A DNA stretch of 64,000 nucleotides from Bacillus sp. es.034 (GTDB taxonomy: Bacteria; Bacillota; Bacilli; Bacillales; Bacillaceae_B). The notes under the pieces were generated by a model, which was not told where the DNA came from, did not search any database, and saw only the letters and a list, made by a program, of their open reading frames with translations. The position numbers were made by a program, and so were the translations under genes. Shown in pieces: positions 1 through 8,849 of this stretch. Where the stretch lies: contig NZ_PDIY01000001.1 of the NCBI RefSeq assembly GCF_002563655.1, forward strand, positions 1,896,001-1,960,000. Direction: 5' to 3'. Numbering within the stretch: position 1 is the first letter of the stretch; each line of letters starts with the position of its first letter.

Positions 1-1
1 T

Positions 2-328
2 GCCGATCCATCCTTTAAGGACACGATTGTTGGTGAAACCCTTGAGGAAATGTGCTCGACATATGCCATCGATCTTCAGTGGCATATGGGTTTTATCCTG
101 CATGTGGATGATATTCCTGCTGACTTCAGGGGACCATCCATGCCCTCGTTGGCAAAGCGGATCGCTTATAAAGATAGGATTGATGCCCACACAATCGGGT
201 CAGCCGTCATGAATTTGAAACGAGATCCAGATTCCTGGAGTGATCGGGGTACTTACGAAGACGTGCTGCAGGAATTAAAGCTTTTATGGCATGTTTTGGT
301 GAAATACGGAAGACCAAATGTGAAGTAA
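2..328 (+). CDS. C-terminal part of an unknown protein
   Basis: An open frame enters from the left edge and stops at TAA 326-328, giving at least 108 residues. An internal ATG at 50 has no ribosome site, so the gene most likely begins upstream of the window. The visible part is soluble, mixed charge and rich in Asp and His (for example HVDDIPADF), with no membrane segment or motif I recognise. The next small gene starts 16 bases downstream, so the two may be co-transcribed. No function is proposed. Confidence 0.6.
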   Translation, partial: ADPSFKDTIVGETLEEMCSTYAIDLQWHMGFILHVDDIPADFRGPSMPSLAKRIAYKDRIDAHTIGSAVMNLKRDPDSWSDRGTYEDVLQELKLLWHVLVKYGRPNVK

Positions 329-344
329 TTGAGGGGGGGCCAAG

Positions 345-512
345 ATGAAAAAAACATCCGTGACCGCAGTAGCTTTAAGTATAATATTGATTTGTGTTCT
401 ATCAAACGAATACTCTTTTCATCATGCCAAGCAGTCTTGTATCAAAAATGATAAAACTCCAACCATGGAAAAGTCCTTTCTCTCTTTTCACTGGAGTGTA
501 TCTTTTCAATGA
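345..512 (+). CDS. Small secreted or membrane peptide, 55 aa
   Basis: This short frame starts at ATG 345 behind a G-rich ribosome site (GAGGGGGGG at 331-339). The product opens with MKKTSVTAVALSIILIC, a positively charged start followed by a hydrophobic stretch typical of a signal peptide. The remaining 35 residues are polar, with one Cys and several His. Size and layout resemble exported Bacillus signalling peptides of the Phr type, but no Rap gene is visible and the tail is not recognisable, so this is only a structural comparison. It follows the upstream gene closely. Confidence 0.45.
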   Translation: MKKTSVTAVALSIILICVLSNEYSFHHAKQSCIKNDKTPTMEKSFLSFHWSVSFQ

Positions 513-546
513 TAGAGTCAGACCTGTTTTAGAGAAGCTATGATAA

Positions 547-580
547 AAGCCCGTCCGAGCAAAGTTTTTTGCCGGACGGG
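547..580 (-). terminator. Rho-independent terminator, minus strand
   Basis: An 8-bp GC-rich stem (CCCGTCCG with CGGACGGG) is followed on the minus strand by CTTTT. It sits 59 bp past the stop of the minus-strand gene at 639-791. A run of six T lies in the loop, so it may work weakly from the other side as well. Confidence 0.55.
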
Positions 581-638
581 TGATGGTCGTACACTGAGAT
601 GGATGACTCCTGTAAGTATCACGTTCTTTCAGTCTTGT

Positions 639-791
639 TTACTTCGCTTTAACCAACCGAAGTTCTTCCACCTTTGCTAATACACATTTCTTCTCTTTCG
701 AACTCAATTCCACATATTCAGAATCGTAGATCCAAAATATGGTGTACAACTCTTCTTCGTATTCTACAATATCGCCGAGATTATATTTCAT
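639..791 (-). CDS. Small hypothetical protein, 50 aa
   Basis: Reading the minus strand from ATG 791, an AAGGAGAG ribosome site lies at ideal distance and a 50-residue frame runs to TAA at 639. The product starts MKYNLGDIVEYEEELYTI and ends with Lys-rich VKAK. The GD-IVEY start followed by alternating hydrophobic residues resembles small SH3-like or KOW-like beta barrels, but that is an inference from pattern only. The gene has its own terminator at 547-580 and no partner on its strand. It is well supported as a gene and of unknown function. Confidence 0.6.
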   Translation of the reverse strand: MKYNLGDIVEYEEELYTIFWIYDSEYVELSSKEKKCVLAKVEELRLVKAK

Positions 792-1028
792 TTTCTCTCC
801 TTGAAGAAGACGATCCATTCTCAGTGGACAGTGTATATTTTACCATTACTATAGGACTATAAACGTTTTAAAAATTTCATTGAGGGACCATTCAGGTTGG
901 ATTTTATATCGATACCTCAGGCGCACGCTGAAATTTACCTTTCATTATTCTTCTAAGAATGTATGAAGCCTACCCCACCAAATTTCCACACCGGTCCTTT
1001 CGGAAGGGAGCAAACACATGTTTGTCTG

Positions 1029-1037
1029 TGATATAAT
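1029..1037 (+). promoter_or_regulatory. Extended -10 promoter of the toxin gene
   Basis: TG-A-TATAAT is a perfect extended -10 element. No good -35 is present, as is common for extended -10 promoters. The RNA would start near 1044, 65 bases before the toxin start codon. Confidence 0.5.
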
Positions 1038-1108
1038 GGAAGGACACAACATAATACGGAAGATGGGGTAGCGGCTCACACTCCCGAGTGAAGGGAGGTG
1101 ATACGCTA

Positions 1109-1198
1109 ATGATTGCTGTAGGAGATGTATTGCAGATTATGATTGCCTTTGGAACATTGATTGTAGCAATTGTCGCGGTTACGCAAAAAAAGAAGTAA
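1109..1198 (+). CDS. Holin-like type I toxin peptide, 29 aa
   Basis: ATG 1109 follows the strong ribosome site GGGAGGTGA. The product is a single hydrophobic helix (IMIAFGTLIVAIVAVT) ending in a basic QKKK tail. That is the layout of the putative holin-like toxin family (Hol-Tox), short membrane peptides made by type I toxin-antitoxin loci in Firmicutes such as txpA/ratA. It has its own extended -10 promoter and terminator. A candidate antisense promoter converges from 1349-1378, as expected for an RNA antitoxin overlapping the 3' end. The family call is confident from size and sequence; toxicity and the antitoxin are inferred. Confidence 0.75.
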   Translation: MIAVGDVLQIMIAFGTLIVAIVAVTQKKK

Positions 1199-1296
1199 CC
1201 ATCGTCCCCACCGCTCATGAGGATCATTGATGATTACTTCTGTTTCGATTGACTCTGAGTGAGCCGCTGCACTTTCCATGCAGTTTATGTTGTGGA

Positions 1297-1329
1297 GGAG
1301 TCCTGATTGCCGTCAGGGCTCCTTTTTTT
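1297..1329 (+). terminator. Terminator of the toxin transcript
   Basis: GGAG-T-CCTGA pairs with TCAGG-G-CTCC around a 6-base loop and is followed by seven T. It closes the toxin RNA about 100 bases after the stop codon, leaving a 3' UTR that an antisense RNA could pair with. Confidence 0.85.
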
Positions 1330-1348
1330 AGTGTACTTAACTACTTTT

Positions 1349-1378
1349 ATTATATACATAACTCCATTCGTTAGTAAA
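1349..1378 (-). promoter_or_regulatory. Candidate promoter of the antisense antitoxin RNA
   Basis: On the minus strand TTTACT and a perfect TATAAT are 18 bases apart. RNA from it would start near 1342 and run leftward across the terminator and 3' end of the toxin mRNA, which is where txpA/ratA-type antitoxins lie. No ORF follows it on that strand. Confidence 0.35.
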
Positions 1379-1425
1379 GAATAGTGAATATATGGATTGT
1401 TTTTCGCCCAAAATAAAATAAAGCA

Positions 1426-1453
1426 TTGACAAATTTAACCTGTTTCGTATAGA
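1426..1453 (+). promoter_or_regulatory. SigA promoter of ileS
   Basis: A consensus TTGACA at 1426 is followed after 16 bases by TATAGA. It sits directly ahead of the T-box leader and about 330 bases before the ileS start. Confidence 0.65.
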
Positions 1454-1459
1454 TTATTT

Positions 1460-1753
1460 ATAATATAACACTTACATTCCATGACGAGAACGAGTAGGTA
1501 TGGAGTCTGTTCTACAGAGAGTTGACGAGTTGGTGGAAGTCAACGTTCAGATCATATTGAATATCCTCTCCGAGAAGCAAAGCTGAAGGTACTTTAAGCT
1601 TTGACGGGTTTCCGCCGTTACAAGGAACGCGTATGATTGTACGTTGAATGAGCGCTGTCACGTAAACTTTAATCGTGTTTATGGACAGAATCAGGGTGGT
1701 ATCGCGGGTTACAAACTCGTCCCTAACTTAGGTTAGGGGCGGGTTTTTTTATT
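1460..1753 (+). promoter_or_regulatory. T-box leader (tRNA-Ile sensor) of ileS
   Basis: The leader contains the conserved T-box sequence AGGGTGGTATCGCGG at 1693-1707 and a terminator (about 1717-1743 plus seven T) that overlaps the antiterminator. Upstream stem I elements are visible: AGTA at about 1494 and GGTGGAAG. An ATC triplet at 1563-1565 lies where the specifier codon is expected, matching isoleucine. Uncharged tRNA-Ile would stabilise the antiterminator and switch ileS on. The T-box call is certain; the exact specifier triplet is an inference from position. Confidence 0.93.
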
Positions 1754-1778
1754 TTATAAAAAATGAAGGTGTGATGAC

Positions 1779-4700
1779 ATGGAGAAGGTCAATGTAAACG
1801 AAAAGTCGGTAGATAGGGAGCAGCGGATCCAGGATTTCTGGCATTCGAATCATATTTTTGAAAAGTCAGTGGCCAACCGTGAAGGGGAAAAGACATTTGT
1901 GTTCTACGAAGGTCCCCCGACGGCAAACGGTCTTCCGCATGCCGGGCATGTCCTCGGCCGTGTGATCAAAGATTTCGTCGCCAGGTATCAAACGATGCGG
2001 GGGTATCACGTGAAACGTAAGGCAGGCTGGGATACCCACGGACTGCCGGTGGAGCTTGGTGTTGAAAAGAAAATCGGCGTCTCCGGTAAACAGGAAATCG
2101 AGGAGTACGGTGTAGAGAAATTCATTGAAGAATGTAAAAAGAGTGTGTTCGATTATGAGAGACAGTGGCGCACATTTACCGAGGCAATCGGATACTGGGT
2201 GGATATGGACGATCCCTATGTGACCCTTCAAAATGACTATATCGAAAGTGTCTGGCACATCCTTTCAAAAATCCATGAGAAAGGATTGCTCTATCAGGGG
2301 CATCGGGTCGTCCCATACTGTCCGAGCTGCCAAACGTCCCTCAGTTCCCATGAGGTGGCTCAAGGATATAAGGATGTAAAAGATCTTTCCGCGACGGCTA
2401 AATTCAAGGTTGTTGGGAAAGAAAATGAATACTTTCTGGGATGGACGACGACACCGTGGACGCTTCCATCAAATGTGGCACTAGCCGTCCATGAAGACGT
2501 GGATTACGTGAAAGCGAGGCGCGGGGAAGAGACGTATATCCTGGCGGAAAACCTTGTGGATACTGTTCTCGGAGACGACTTCGAAGTGGTAAGTGAGCAT
2601 AAAGGACGCGAATTTGTTGGCGTTTCGTATCAACCTCCGTTCAACAATCTTACGCTTGACCGCGGCCATGAAGTGATTTCGGCAGGGTTTGTAACGGATG
2701 ACAGCGGGACCGGTATCGTTCACCTGGCACCCGCACACGGTGAAGATGATTACAATGCCATCAAAGAAAGCGGATTGGACTTCGTCAATATCGTGGATGA
2801 AAAAGGTTGTTACACCAGTGATTTCAAGCCTCTCCAAGGGGAATTCACAAAGGACAGCGATGTGAAGATCATTAAGATGCTGGCAGACAGCAATCTTCTT
2901 TTTGCCAAAGAAAAGTACGAACACAGCTATCCGCACTGCTGGCGCTGTGACTCACCGCTCATCTACTACGCAATGGAAGGCTGGTTCATCAAAACAACGG
3001 CCATAAAAGACACGATCATCAAGAACAACCAATCCGTCGAGTGGTATCCGGATCATATGAAAGAAGGCCGCTTCGGGAAATTCCTCGAAAATATGGTCGA
3101 TTGGAACCTGGGAAGAAACCGTTACTGGGGAACACCGCTGAACGTCTGGGTTTGCGGGGATTGTGACCATCAGTTCGTTCCGGGGAGCGTTGCAGAGCTG
3201 AAAGCACATGCGAAATGCGGCTGGAGAGAAGGTCTTGAGCTTCATAAACCGTATGTCGACGAAGTGACCGTGGAATGTCCATCCTGCTCCCAAGATATGA
3301 AGAGGACGAAAGAAGTCATCGATGTCTGGTTCGACAGCGGTTCGATGCCATTTGCACAGTATCATTATCCATTCAAAAATGAAGAGTTATTCCAACAACA
3401 ATTCCCGGCGGATGTGATCGCAGAAGGAGTGGACCAGACGAGGGGATGGTTCTACAGCCTGTTGACGGTTTCGTCACTCTTCACCGGAAAAGCTCCTTAT
3501 AAACGGGTCTTATCACTCGGGCACATCCTCGATGAAGACGGACGGAAAATGTCCAAGAGTAAAGGGAATGTCATGAATCCAATGGAACTTGTCGATAAGT
3601 TTGGGGCCGATGCTCTCAGATGGGCATTGCTCACAGACAGTGCTCCATGGAACAATAAACGCTTCTCGGAGAACGTCGTCAGTCAGGCAAAATCGAAGCT
3701 TGTGGACACGCTGAATAACGTGCATTCCTTTTATACCCTGTATGCTGTGATCGATGGTTTCGATCCTAAAAAACAGGAAGCCGGAACTCCTTCTCTGCTT
3801 GATCAGTGGATGTTATCACGATTGAATTCCGTGATCACAAATGTTACGGAGCATTTAGATGGGTATGACTTTACGGCAGGAGCAAGAGAATTATCCATCC
3901 TGGTGGATCAGGTGAGTAACTGGTATATCCGCCGGTCCCGTGAACGCTTCTGGAGCGAAGGGTTGGATGAAGATAAACTGGCGGCGTACCACACGTTACA
4001 TCGGGTATTGGTCAGTTTGAGCCGGTTACTGGCACCGTTCACCCCGTTCATCGCAGAAGATATCCATATGAACCTGACGGGTGAAAGCGTGCATCTGGCC
4101 GATTTTCCGAAAGCCGAGGTTGAGAAAATCAACGCGGCCCTCGAAATGGAAATGGATCATGTGCTGCAGGTTGTCGAGCTTGCCCGTTCTGCCCGGAATA
4201 TGACAAGCATCAAAACGAAGCAGCCATTATCAGCACTTACAGTTGTTGGTTCAAAACAAGATACAGAGAAACTCCATAAATATGAATACATCATTAAAGA
4301 TGAAATCAATGTGAAGAACGTTCAATTGCAGGACAATGCAGGAGATTCCGTACAGTATGAACTGAAGCTGAATTTCCCTACTGCCGGTCCGAAACTCGGG
4401 AAGCTGGTGGGGTTGGTGCAAAAGCAATTACAAACGTTATCTTCCGAAGAAGCGAAGAAGGCTGTGGAACAAGGGTTTGTTCAAATTGAGTCTCCTAACG
4501 GGGAGAAGGTTTCGGTGGAGAAGGACGATCTGATCGTTCATCAAAAGACCCATCAAGGCCTGGAAATGGCTTCAAATTCTCAGTTCAGCGTATTCCTGGA
4601 TACAACCATCACAGAAGATCTGCGGAAAGAAGGGAAAGCCCGTGAGTTGGTTCGTGCCGTTCAGCAATACCGTAAAGAGTTGAATCTGCCGGTGGAACAG

Positions 4701-4871
4701 CGCGTGGATCTTGTGTTGGATGTGGATGATTCGATGAAAGAGGTAGTGAAGCAGTTTGAAGATTTACTGCAGGGCAGTCTCTTGATCAAGAGCATGACGT
4801 TTGAGAAAAGAGAAAGCATGAAGACAGTCGATTTGGATGGAGATCAGTTAGGGATCTTTGTAGGAGTGTAA
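1779..4871 (+). CDS. ileS: Isoleucyl-tRNA synthetase, long type-2 form
   Basis: This cytoplasmic class I synthetase attaches isoleucine to tRNA-Ile. The ATP-binding HIGH motif appears as HAGH at residues 54-57 and the KMSKS motif is exact at 590-594, with the large editing domain between them. Several Cys pairs (CPSC, CWRC, CGDC, CPSC) are possible metal sites. At 1030 residues it is about 110 longer than the usual bacterial housekeeping enzyme. It resembles the eukaryote-like IleRS2 group, whose members are typically insensitive to mupirocin. The divIVA/lspA neighbours of the housekeeping gene are absent, so it may be a second copy or the only one. It is transcribed alone behind a T-box. Confidence 0.96.
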   Translation: MEKVNVNEKSVDREQRIQDFWHSNHIFEKSVANREGEKTFVFYEGPPTANGLPHAGHVLGRVIKDFVARYQTMRGYHVKRKAGWDTHGLPVELGVEKKIGVSGKQEIEEYGVEKFIEECKKSVFDYERQWRTFTEAIGYWVDMDDPYVTLQNDYIESVWHILSKIHEKGLLYQGHRVVPYCPSCQTSLSSHEVAQGYKDVKDLSATAKFKVVGKENEYFLGWTTTPWTLPSNVALAVHEDVDYVKARRGEETYILAENLVDTVLGDDFEVVSEHKGREFVGVSYQPPFNNLTLDRGHEVISAGFVTDDSGTGIVHLAPAHGEDDYNAIKESGLDFVNIVDEKGCYTSDFKPLQGEFTKDSDVKIIKMLADSNLLFAKEKYEHSYPHCWRCDSPLIYYAMEGWFIKTTAIKDTIIKNNQSVEWYPDHMKEGRFGKFLENMVDWNLGRNRYWGTPLNVWVCGDCDHQFVPGSVAELKAHAKCGWREGLELHKPYVDEVTVECPSCSQDMKRTKEVIDVWFDSGSMPFAQYHYPFKNEELFQQQFPADVIAEGVDQTRGWFYSLLTVSSLFTGKAPYKRVLSLGHILDEDGRKMSKSKGNVMNPMELVDKFGADALRWALLTDSAPWNNKRFSENVVSQAKSKLVDTLNNVHSFYTLYAVIDGFDPKKQEAGTPSLLDQWMLSRLNSVITNVTEHLDGYDFTAGARELSILVDQVSNWYIRRSRERFWSEGLDEDKLAAYHTLHRVLVSLSRLLAPFTPFIAEDIHMNLTGESVHLADFPKAEVEKINAALEMEMDHVLQVVELARSARNMTSIKTKQPLSALTVVGSKQDTEKLHKYEYIIKDEINVKNVQLQDNAGDSVQYELKLNFPTAGPKLGKLVGLVQKQLQTLSSEEAKKAVEQGFVQIESPNGEKVSVEKDDLIVHQKTHQGLEMASNSQFSVFLDTTITEDLRKEGKARELVRAVQQYRKELNLPVEQRVDLVLDVDDSMKEVVKQFEDLLQGSLLIKSMTFEKRESMKTVDLDGDQLGIFVGV

Positions 4872-4878
4872 TGCAATG

Positions 4879-4909
4879 AAGGGCTTACCCAAACCGGGAA
4901 AGCCCTTTT
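4879..4909 (+). terminator. Terminator after ileS
   Basis: AAGGGCTT pairs with AAGCCCTT around a 13-base loop and ends in TTTTC, seven bases after the ileS stop codon. Confidence 0.8.
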
Positions 4910-4974
4910 CTAGTTAGATTTATCTTGAGTAAGTGGTGATAATTTGAAATAATTGGTAGGGAGGAGTGGTGGAT

Positions 4975-5658
4975 ATGAGGAAATACAAAGCTATGCTGTT
5001 TGATTTAGATGATACTTTACTCGATCGAAATCAGGCAGTGGATAACATATTTATTGTTTTGTTGGAAGAGTGTTATGGGAATGTAGAGCATACGTTGAAA
5101 GCGGAAATGCTGCGTAAGTTCAAGATGTATGACAATAAAGGCTACGGCGTCAGTGATAAAACAGCTGTATTTGAAGCGTTTTTTGATGAATTTCCACCGG
5201 TATATCGGTTGCCGCAGCCTCAAGAATTCTGGAATCAACAATTTCCTCAATGTTTTTCGATCAGTGAGCATACCGTTAATCTTCTGAAAGCCATCCAGGA
5301 GTATATGAAGGTGGCCATCATCACAAACGGAACGATACATAGGCAAAAAGCGAAAATCGTGAATACCGGTTTACATGAATATTTTGATGTCATTTTGATT
5401 TCCGAGGAAGTTGGATTGGAGAAGCCTGATCCACGCATTTTCCACTTGGCGCTAAATAAGCTTCAAGTCCAGCCGGAAGACGCATTATTCGTCGGGGATA
5501 ACCTGGTGAAGGATGTTTTTGGGCCACAAGCTGCAGGTCTCAAGGGTATATGGTTCAATCCAAGTGGAATGGAAAATGATTCTGATATAAAGCCAGATGA
5601 TGAGATTCAATCGTTGGATGCACTGTTACATTATTTAACTCCTAAACAATTGACCTGA
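4975..5658 (+). CDS. HAD-superfamily hydrolase (phosphatase-like)
   Basis: The 227-residue product carries the four HAD motifs: nucleophile FDLDDT at residues 9-14, the threonine motif ITNGT, a lysine before PDPRIF, and the acidic GDNLVKDVFG motif. The helical cap between motifs I and II places it in subfamily I with YfnB-type and phosphoglycolate-phosphatase-like enzymes. It probably removes phosphate from a small metabolite; the substrate cannot be told. ATG 4975 is preferred because the GGAGGAG site ends eight bases before it, while the upstream GTG codons at 4966 and 4969 overlap or touch that site. Confidence 0.85.
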   Translation: MRKYKAMLFDLDDTLLDRNQAVDNIFIVLLEECYGNVEHTLKAEMLRKFKMYDNKGYGVSDKTAVFEAFFDEFPPVYRLPQPQEFWNQQFPQCFSISEHTVNLLKAIQEYMKVAIITNGTIHRQKAKIVNTGLHEYFDVILISEEVGLEKPDPRIFHLALNKLQVQPEDALFVGDNLVKDVFGPQAAGLKGIWFNPSGMENDSDIKPDDEIQSLDALLHYLTPKQLT

Positions 5659-5735
5659 TGAATACGTATATCAATGAGAAAGCCTTGCATAAGATCATTC
5701 TGGAAAAGAAGTTATAGCAGAGGGGAGGGGATTCC

Positions 5736-6407
5736 ATGCTAAACAGTTCATCTGCACATAAACCAATACCTGTTACGGCAGATGCATCGACCATTAGATT
5801 TAAAGCGCTATTAATCTATGTGGCCATATTGGCTCTCCCAGGTTATTTCATCAATCAACTGCCTCTTCAAAATTATGACGGACTGAAAGGTCTCATTTGG
5901 TTTTTGTATTTTATGGCCGTCACGCTGGGTTATAAGAATATCAGGACGTTCATCTCGCCCCTCATGAAAGTGGAAGTCTTTAAGAAACCAGGAACCTACC
6001 TATGGATTTTTCTCACCTTTATGCTTCCTTACGTATTATTGCACCTATGTCTCCATTTTGAAGTATTGCTCGACAAATATTATATTTTTTACTACAACAA
6101 TCATATGTTCCATGCAAGCAGCTGGGGAGAGACGGTCGATGTGGCTGTCCTCACACCGATCTCGGAAGAAATTGTATTCAGGGGCATTTTGTTGACGGTC
6201 CTTTTAAAATTCGTAAAGCCATTTTGGGCAGTCGGCATTACATCGATCTTATTTGGACTCATCCACCCATCGGAGATTTGGATGTTCACTGTACTCGCTG
6301 GTTTCCTTTTAACGCTGACGGCTTATAAAACCAAATCGATCCTGCCGGCGATGGTGGCTCATTCATTGTGGAATCTATATATGGTGCAGTTGTTTCAATA
6401 TTTTTAA
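5736..6407 (+). CDS. CPBP-family intramembrane metalloprotease
   Basis: A polytopic membrane protein of 223 residues with about six to seven hydrophobic segments. The family signature EExxxR is present (EEIVFR, residues 144-149), followed by a His in the next helix (FGLIHP, His 177) and another near the C-terminus (AHSLWN). These residues form the metal site of CAAX-processing and bacteriocin-processing (CPBP/Rce1) proteases. In Firmicutes such proteins often act in bacteriocin self-immunity or envelope quality control; no bacteriocin gene is nearby. The start ATG follows GGGGAGGGG. The gene ends at the shared terminator 6427-6460. Confidence 0.88.
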   Translation: MLNSSSAHKPIPVTADASTIRFKALLIYVAILALPGYFINQLPLQNYDGLKGLIWFLYFMAVTLGYKNIRTFISPLMKVEVFKKPGTYLWIFLTFMLPYVLLHLCLHFEVLLDKYYIFYYNNHMFHASSWGETVDVAVLTPISEEIVFRGILLTVLLKFVKPFWAVGITSILFGLIHPSEIWMFTVLAGFLLTLTAYKTKSILPAMVAHSLWNLYMVQLFQYF

Positions 6408-6426
6408 AAACTTATAAGAGAAAGAA

Positions 6427-6460
6427 AAAGACAGGCAGGATATTCATCTTACCTGTCTTT
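6427..6460. terminator. Bidirectional terminator
   Basis: A 9-bp stem AAAGACAGG/CCTGTCTTT with T-rich flanks on both strands lies between the convergent CPBP gene (plus) and GIY-YIG gene (minus), and can serve both. Confidence 0.8.
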
Positions 6461-6480
6461 ATTTAAAAGAGTGCTAACTT

Positions 6481-6825
6481 CTAATTATATCCCTGTTCCC
6501 CATAAGGCCGCACTTTCTCCAACCACTTTTCCTCCAGCTCAGCCAGAGCTTCTTTCTCCGTAACAAATGGATCATCATTCTTTTTCAATTTCTCCAGCAC
6601 CTCAAAGGTAAAAGCGTCTTTGCCAAACTCTTTCCATGCCGTTTGTAACGCTTTACTGGTAGTGAATCCATTGTTTTCGAGCATGAACTTAATCCCGTTC
6701 AAGGTCTTCAAGTTCTTCGTGCTTCCGATATAAATTTTATTGTTTTGCATGTTTGTAATTTGAAAGACCCCTGCTTCAACCGGTGTTTCTTTGTATTGTT
6801 GTTTTAACTCCCGTTTTCGATCCAT
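6481..6825 (-). CDS. GIY-YIG nuclease-family protein
   Basis: A 114-residue soluble protein. The GIY-YIG core is seen as GVFQITN then KIYIGSTKNL (residues about 19-38), the two short strands that carry the catalytic Tyr residues of this nuclease fold. A C-terminal Glu/Lys-rich helix ends with LEEKWLEKVRPYGEQGYN. Stand-alone members of this size occur in many Bacillaceae with unknown roles in DNA or RNA processing. It lies 16 bp downstream of the DUF2087 gene on the same strand, so the two probably form an operon. Confidence 0.85.
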   Translation of the reverse strand: MDRKRELKQQYKETPVEAGVFQITNMQNNKIYIGSTKNLKTLNGIKFMLENNGFTTSKALQTAWKEFGKDAFTFEVLEKLKKNDDPFVTEKEALAELEEKWLEKVRPYGEQGYN

Positions 6826-6841
6826 GGTACAGACCTCCCGT

Positions 6842-7588
6842 TTATTTTTTTACCCAATATTGGCTTCCGTCGGATTTCCGGTCGAGTAAGCCGTATTCAA
6901 TCATGTATCTTCTGATGAGAACGTAATCTTCATAAATGCCTTTTAGTACCCCGTTCAATTCTTTTTCATCGTACACATGGTCTTTTTTCAACTGTTTCGA
7001 GATCTCACGAAGGACGACGAGCCTTTGTTTTTCCTTTGGGGGAAATTTCGTCAATGTCCCGTCGGTGAAGTATTTCTTCAGTATGTGATCCTGTTCGTCC
7101 TGAGTGACGTTGTATCGTTCGTCTACCATAGTGGCGGTTTGATGAACAGGTACAAACGTCGGGGCGTTCTCATCTTTTTCTTTCAGTAACTCCATCATGG
7201 TCAGAAAGGTCTTGGCCTGACGCTCCTTTTCTTTTAAAGCAAACCGGTGATGACGGATGGTGGACGCACTTCCGATCTCCAATTCTTCCTGAATGTCCTT
7301 ATCATTTTTCCCTTGATAAAAGAGGGTCAATAAACGCTTTTGGTGATCGGTCAGACCCGTGAGCTTTTTATCCATCCCGATTAAATAATCGAACACAGAA
7401 ATATGCGTACGTTCAATATGAACACCCATATATTTTTCTGCCAGGTAAAATCGATCTTCGTGTGGATAGACCATGCCTTTTTCAATACTCTCTCCGCACA
7501 AAAGACAAACAAATGCATCCTCTTCTTCCATATAGCCTTTTTTCATTTCGTCCAAAGAGGCACTCCAAAACAGGTTGGAAAGCTCCAT
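6842..7588 (-). CDS. DUF2087-domain putative transcriptional regulator
   Basis: A 248-residue protein in three parts. The N-terminus has a CLLC pair with downstream His residues, a possible zinc-binding knuckle. Residues about 78-120 form a LuxR-like helix-turn-helix (LTDHQKRLLTLFYQ, then KDIQEEL and STIRHHRFALKEK). The C-terminal 75 residues match DUF2087 (FPPKEKQRLVVLREI, DYVLIRRYMIEYGLLDR, YWVKK), usually found in uncharacterised regulators. It probably controls its own operon with the downstream GIY-YIG gene. Start ATG 7588 follows AGGAAG. Confidence 0.85.
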   Translation of the reverse strand: MELSNLFWSASLDEMKKGYMEEEDAFVCLLCGESIEKGMVYPHEDRFYLAEKYMGVHIERTHISVFDYLIGMDKKLTGLTDHQKRLLTLFYQGKNDKDIQEELEIGSASTIRHHRFALKEKERQAKTFLTMMELLKEKDENAPTFVPVHQTATMVDERYNVTQDEQDHILKKYFTDGTLTKFPPKEKQRLVVLREISKQLKKDHVYDEKELNGVLKGIYEDYVLIRRYMIEYGLLDRKSDGSQYWVKK

Positions 7589-7844
7589 TTGTAAACACTT
7601 CCTATTCTTTTAACTACTATATTAAACGTTAGTTTATATTGTTTGTTAATTTATAAACATAATATAATTTTGTTTGGTTATTGTCAATGGGTACTCGACC
7701 GTTCTTCATTCCTGCCAAGTTCATATTCAGTTCATATAAATGATTTATACTTCTGGTTAGTTAAGAAAAGCTCATGGATATCTTTGTGCCAGGTTTCATA
7801 CAAAGATCGATCAAAGGGAGCGTAAATCGAGGAGGATAACAAAG

Positions 7845-8849
7845 ATGAAAGATATATCGATAGGAAACAAGGAATGGGCCTTGGAGGCAAAAGGGCTGGT
7901 CAAATCCTTTGGTGACAACCGGGCAGTGGATGGGGTGGATCTTTATGTGAAGCCGGGTACGATTTATGGGGTGCTTGGTCCGAATGGAGCAGGCAAGACG
8001 ACCACGATCCGGATGATTGCGACGCTTCTAAAGGCAGATGCCGGGACGGCACGCATATTTGGACATGATGTGTTGAAGGAGCCTCAGATTGTACGGCAGT
8101 TAATCGGGGTCACGGGACAATATGCATCCGTGGATGAGTCTCTGAGTGCGACGGAGAACTTGATGATTTTCTCCCGATTATTAGGGTTGAGCAGGGGAGA
8201 GGCAAAACGTAAATCAGCGGAGTTATTAGAGGAGTTCGGATTAACGGAAGCAGCGAAACGGCCATTGAAGCATTTCTCAGGAGGGATGCGCCGCCGTCTG
8301 GATCTAGCCGCTAGCCTGATTGCCCACCCGCCTCTCATTTTCCTCGATGAACCGACGACGGGTCTGGATCCGCGCACGCGTAATCAGATGTGGGACACGA
8401 TCCGGAAGCTTGTGAAATCCGGGTCAACGGTATTATTGACCACACAATATCTTCAAGAAGCGGATGAATTGGCGGACCGGGTTGCCGTCATCGATCATGG
8501 AAAGGTGGTGGCAGAAGGGACAGTCGATGAACTGAAAGGATCGATCGGCACTTCATCCTTACATGTCAGCATTGAGGATGAACAGAATATCCCGGGTGCA
8601 CGCCAGTTAGTGGAAAAGATCTTGAATGTCCGGTCGGCCATATCCGCAGAAGGGGGCAAGATCACAGCGCCACTGGGGAATATCAACCTGGTGACAGATC
8701 TGTTGATTGCCTTGAGGGAGGCGGGTATCGAGCTTGCGGAGATGAGTGTTCAGAAGCCGTCCCTCGATGAAGTCTTCCTGACCATTACATCTGATAAGAA
8801 AGATATAACAACCAATCATTGGGGAAATAAAAAGGAGGCGTTGGGATGA
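7845..8849 (+). CDS. ABC transporter ATPase, DrrA (daunorubicin resistance) type
   Basis: The 334-residue ATP-binding subunit has Walker A GPNGAGKTT (residues 45-53), the signature FSGGMRRRLDLA, Walker B LIFLDEPTTGLD and a C-terminal extension typical of DrrA/YadG-type drug exporters. It would energise the permease encoded next, whose start codon overlaps its stop by four bases (ATGA). Start ATG 7845 follows GAGGAGGA. The cluster continues into a two-component system, suggesting stress- or antibiotic-induced export; the substrate is unknown. Confidence 0.93.
   Translation: MKDISIGNKEWALEAKGLVKSFGDNRAVDGVDLYVKPGTIYGVLGPNGAGKTTTIRMIATLLKADAGTARIFGHDVLKEPQIVRQLIGVTGQYASVDESLSATENLMIFSRLLGLSRGEAKRKSAELLEEFGLTEAAKRPLKHFSGGMRRRLDLAASLIAHPPLIFLDEPTTGLDPRTRNQMWDTIRKLVKSGSTVLLTTQYLQEADELADRVAVIDHGKVVAEGTVDELKGSIGTSSLHVSIEDEQNIPGARQLVEKILNVRSAISAEGGKITAPLGNINLVTDLLIALREAGIELAEMSVQKPSLDEVFLTITSDKKDITTNHWGNKKEALG

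Noticed and set aside
970..1227. 85-residue minus-strand frame over the toxin gene
   Set aside because: It lacks a ribosome site, is a shadow of the toxin and its leader, and overlaps the plus-strand promoter.
2481..2936. 151-residue frame antisense to ileS (and similar ones at 1866-2258 and 2952-3365)
   Set aside because: These are shadows of the strongly coding ileS frame, without ribosome sites or recognisable domains.
5658..5717. 19-codon frame beginning in TGATG after the HAD gene
   Set aside because: The start-stop overlap is attractive, but the peptide is very short, has no ribosome site of its own and shows no conserved feature.
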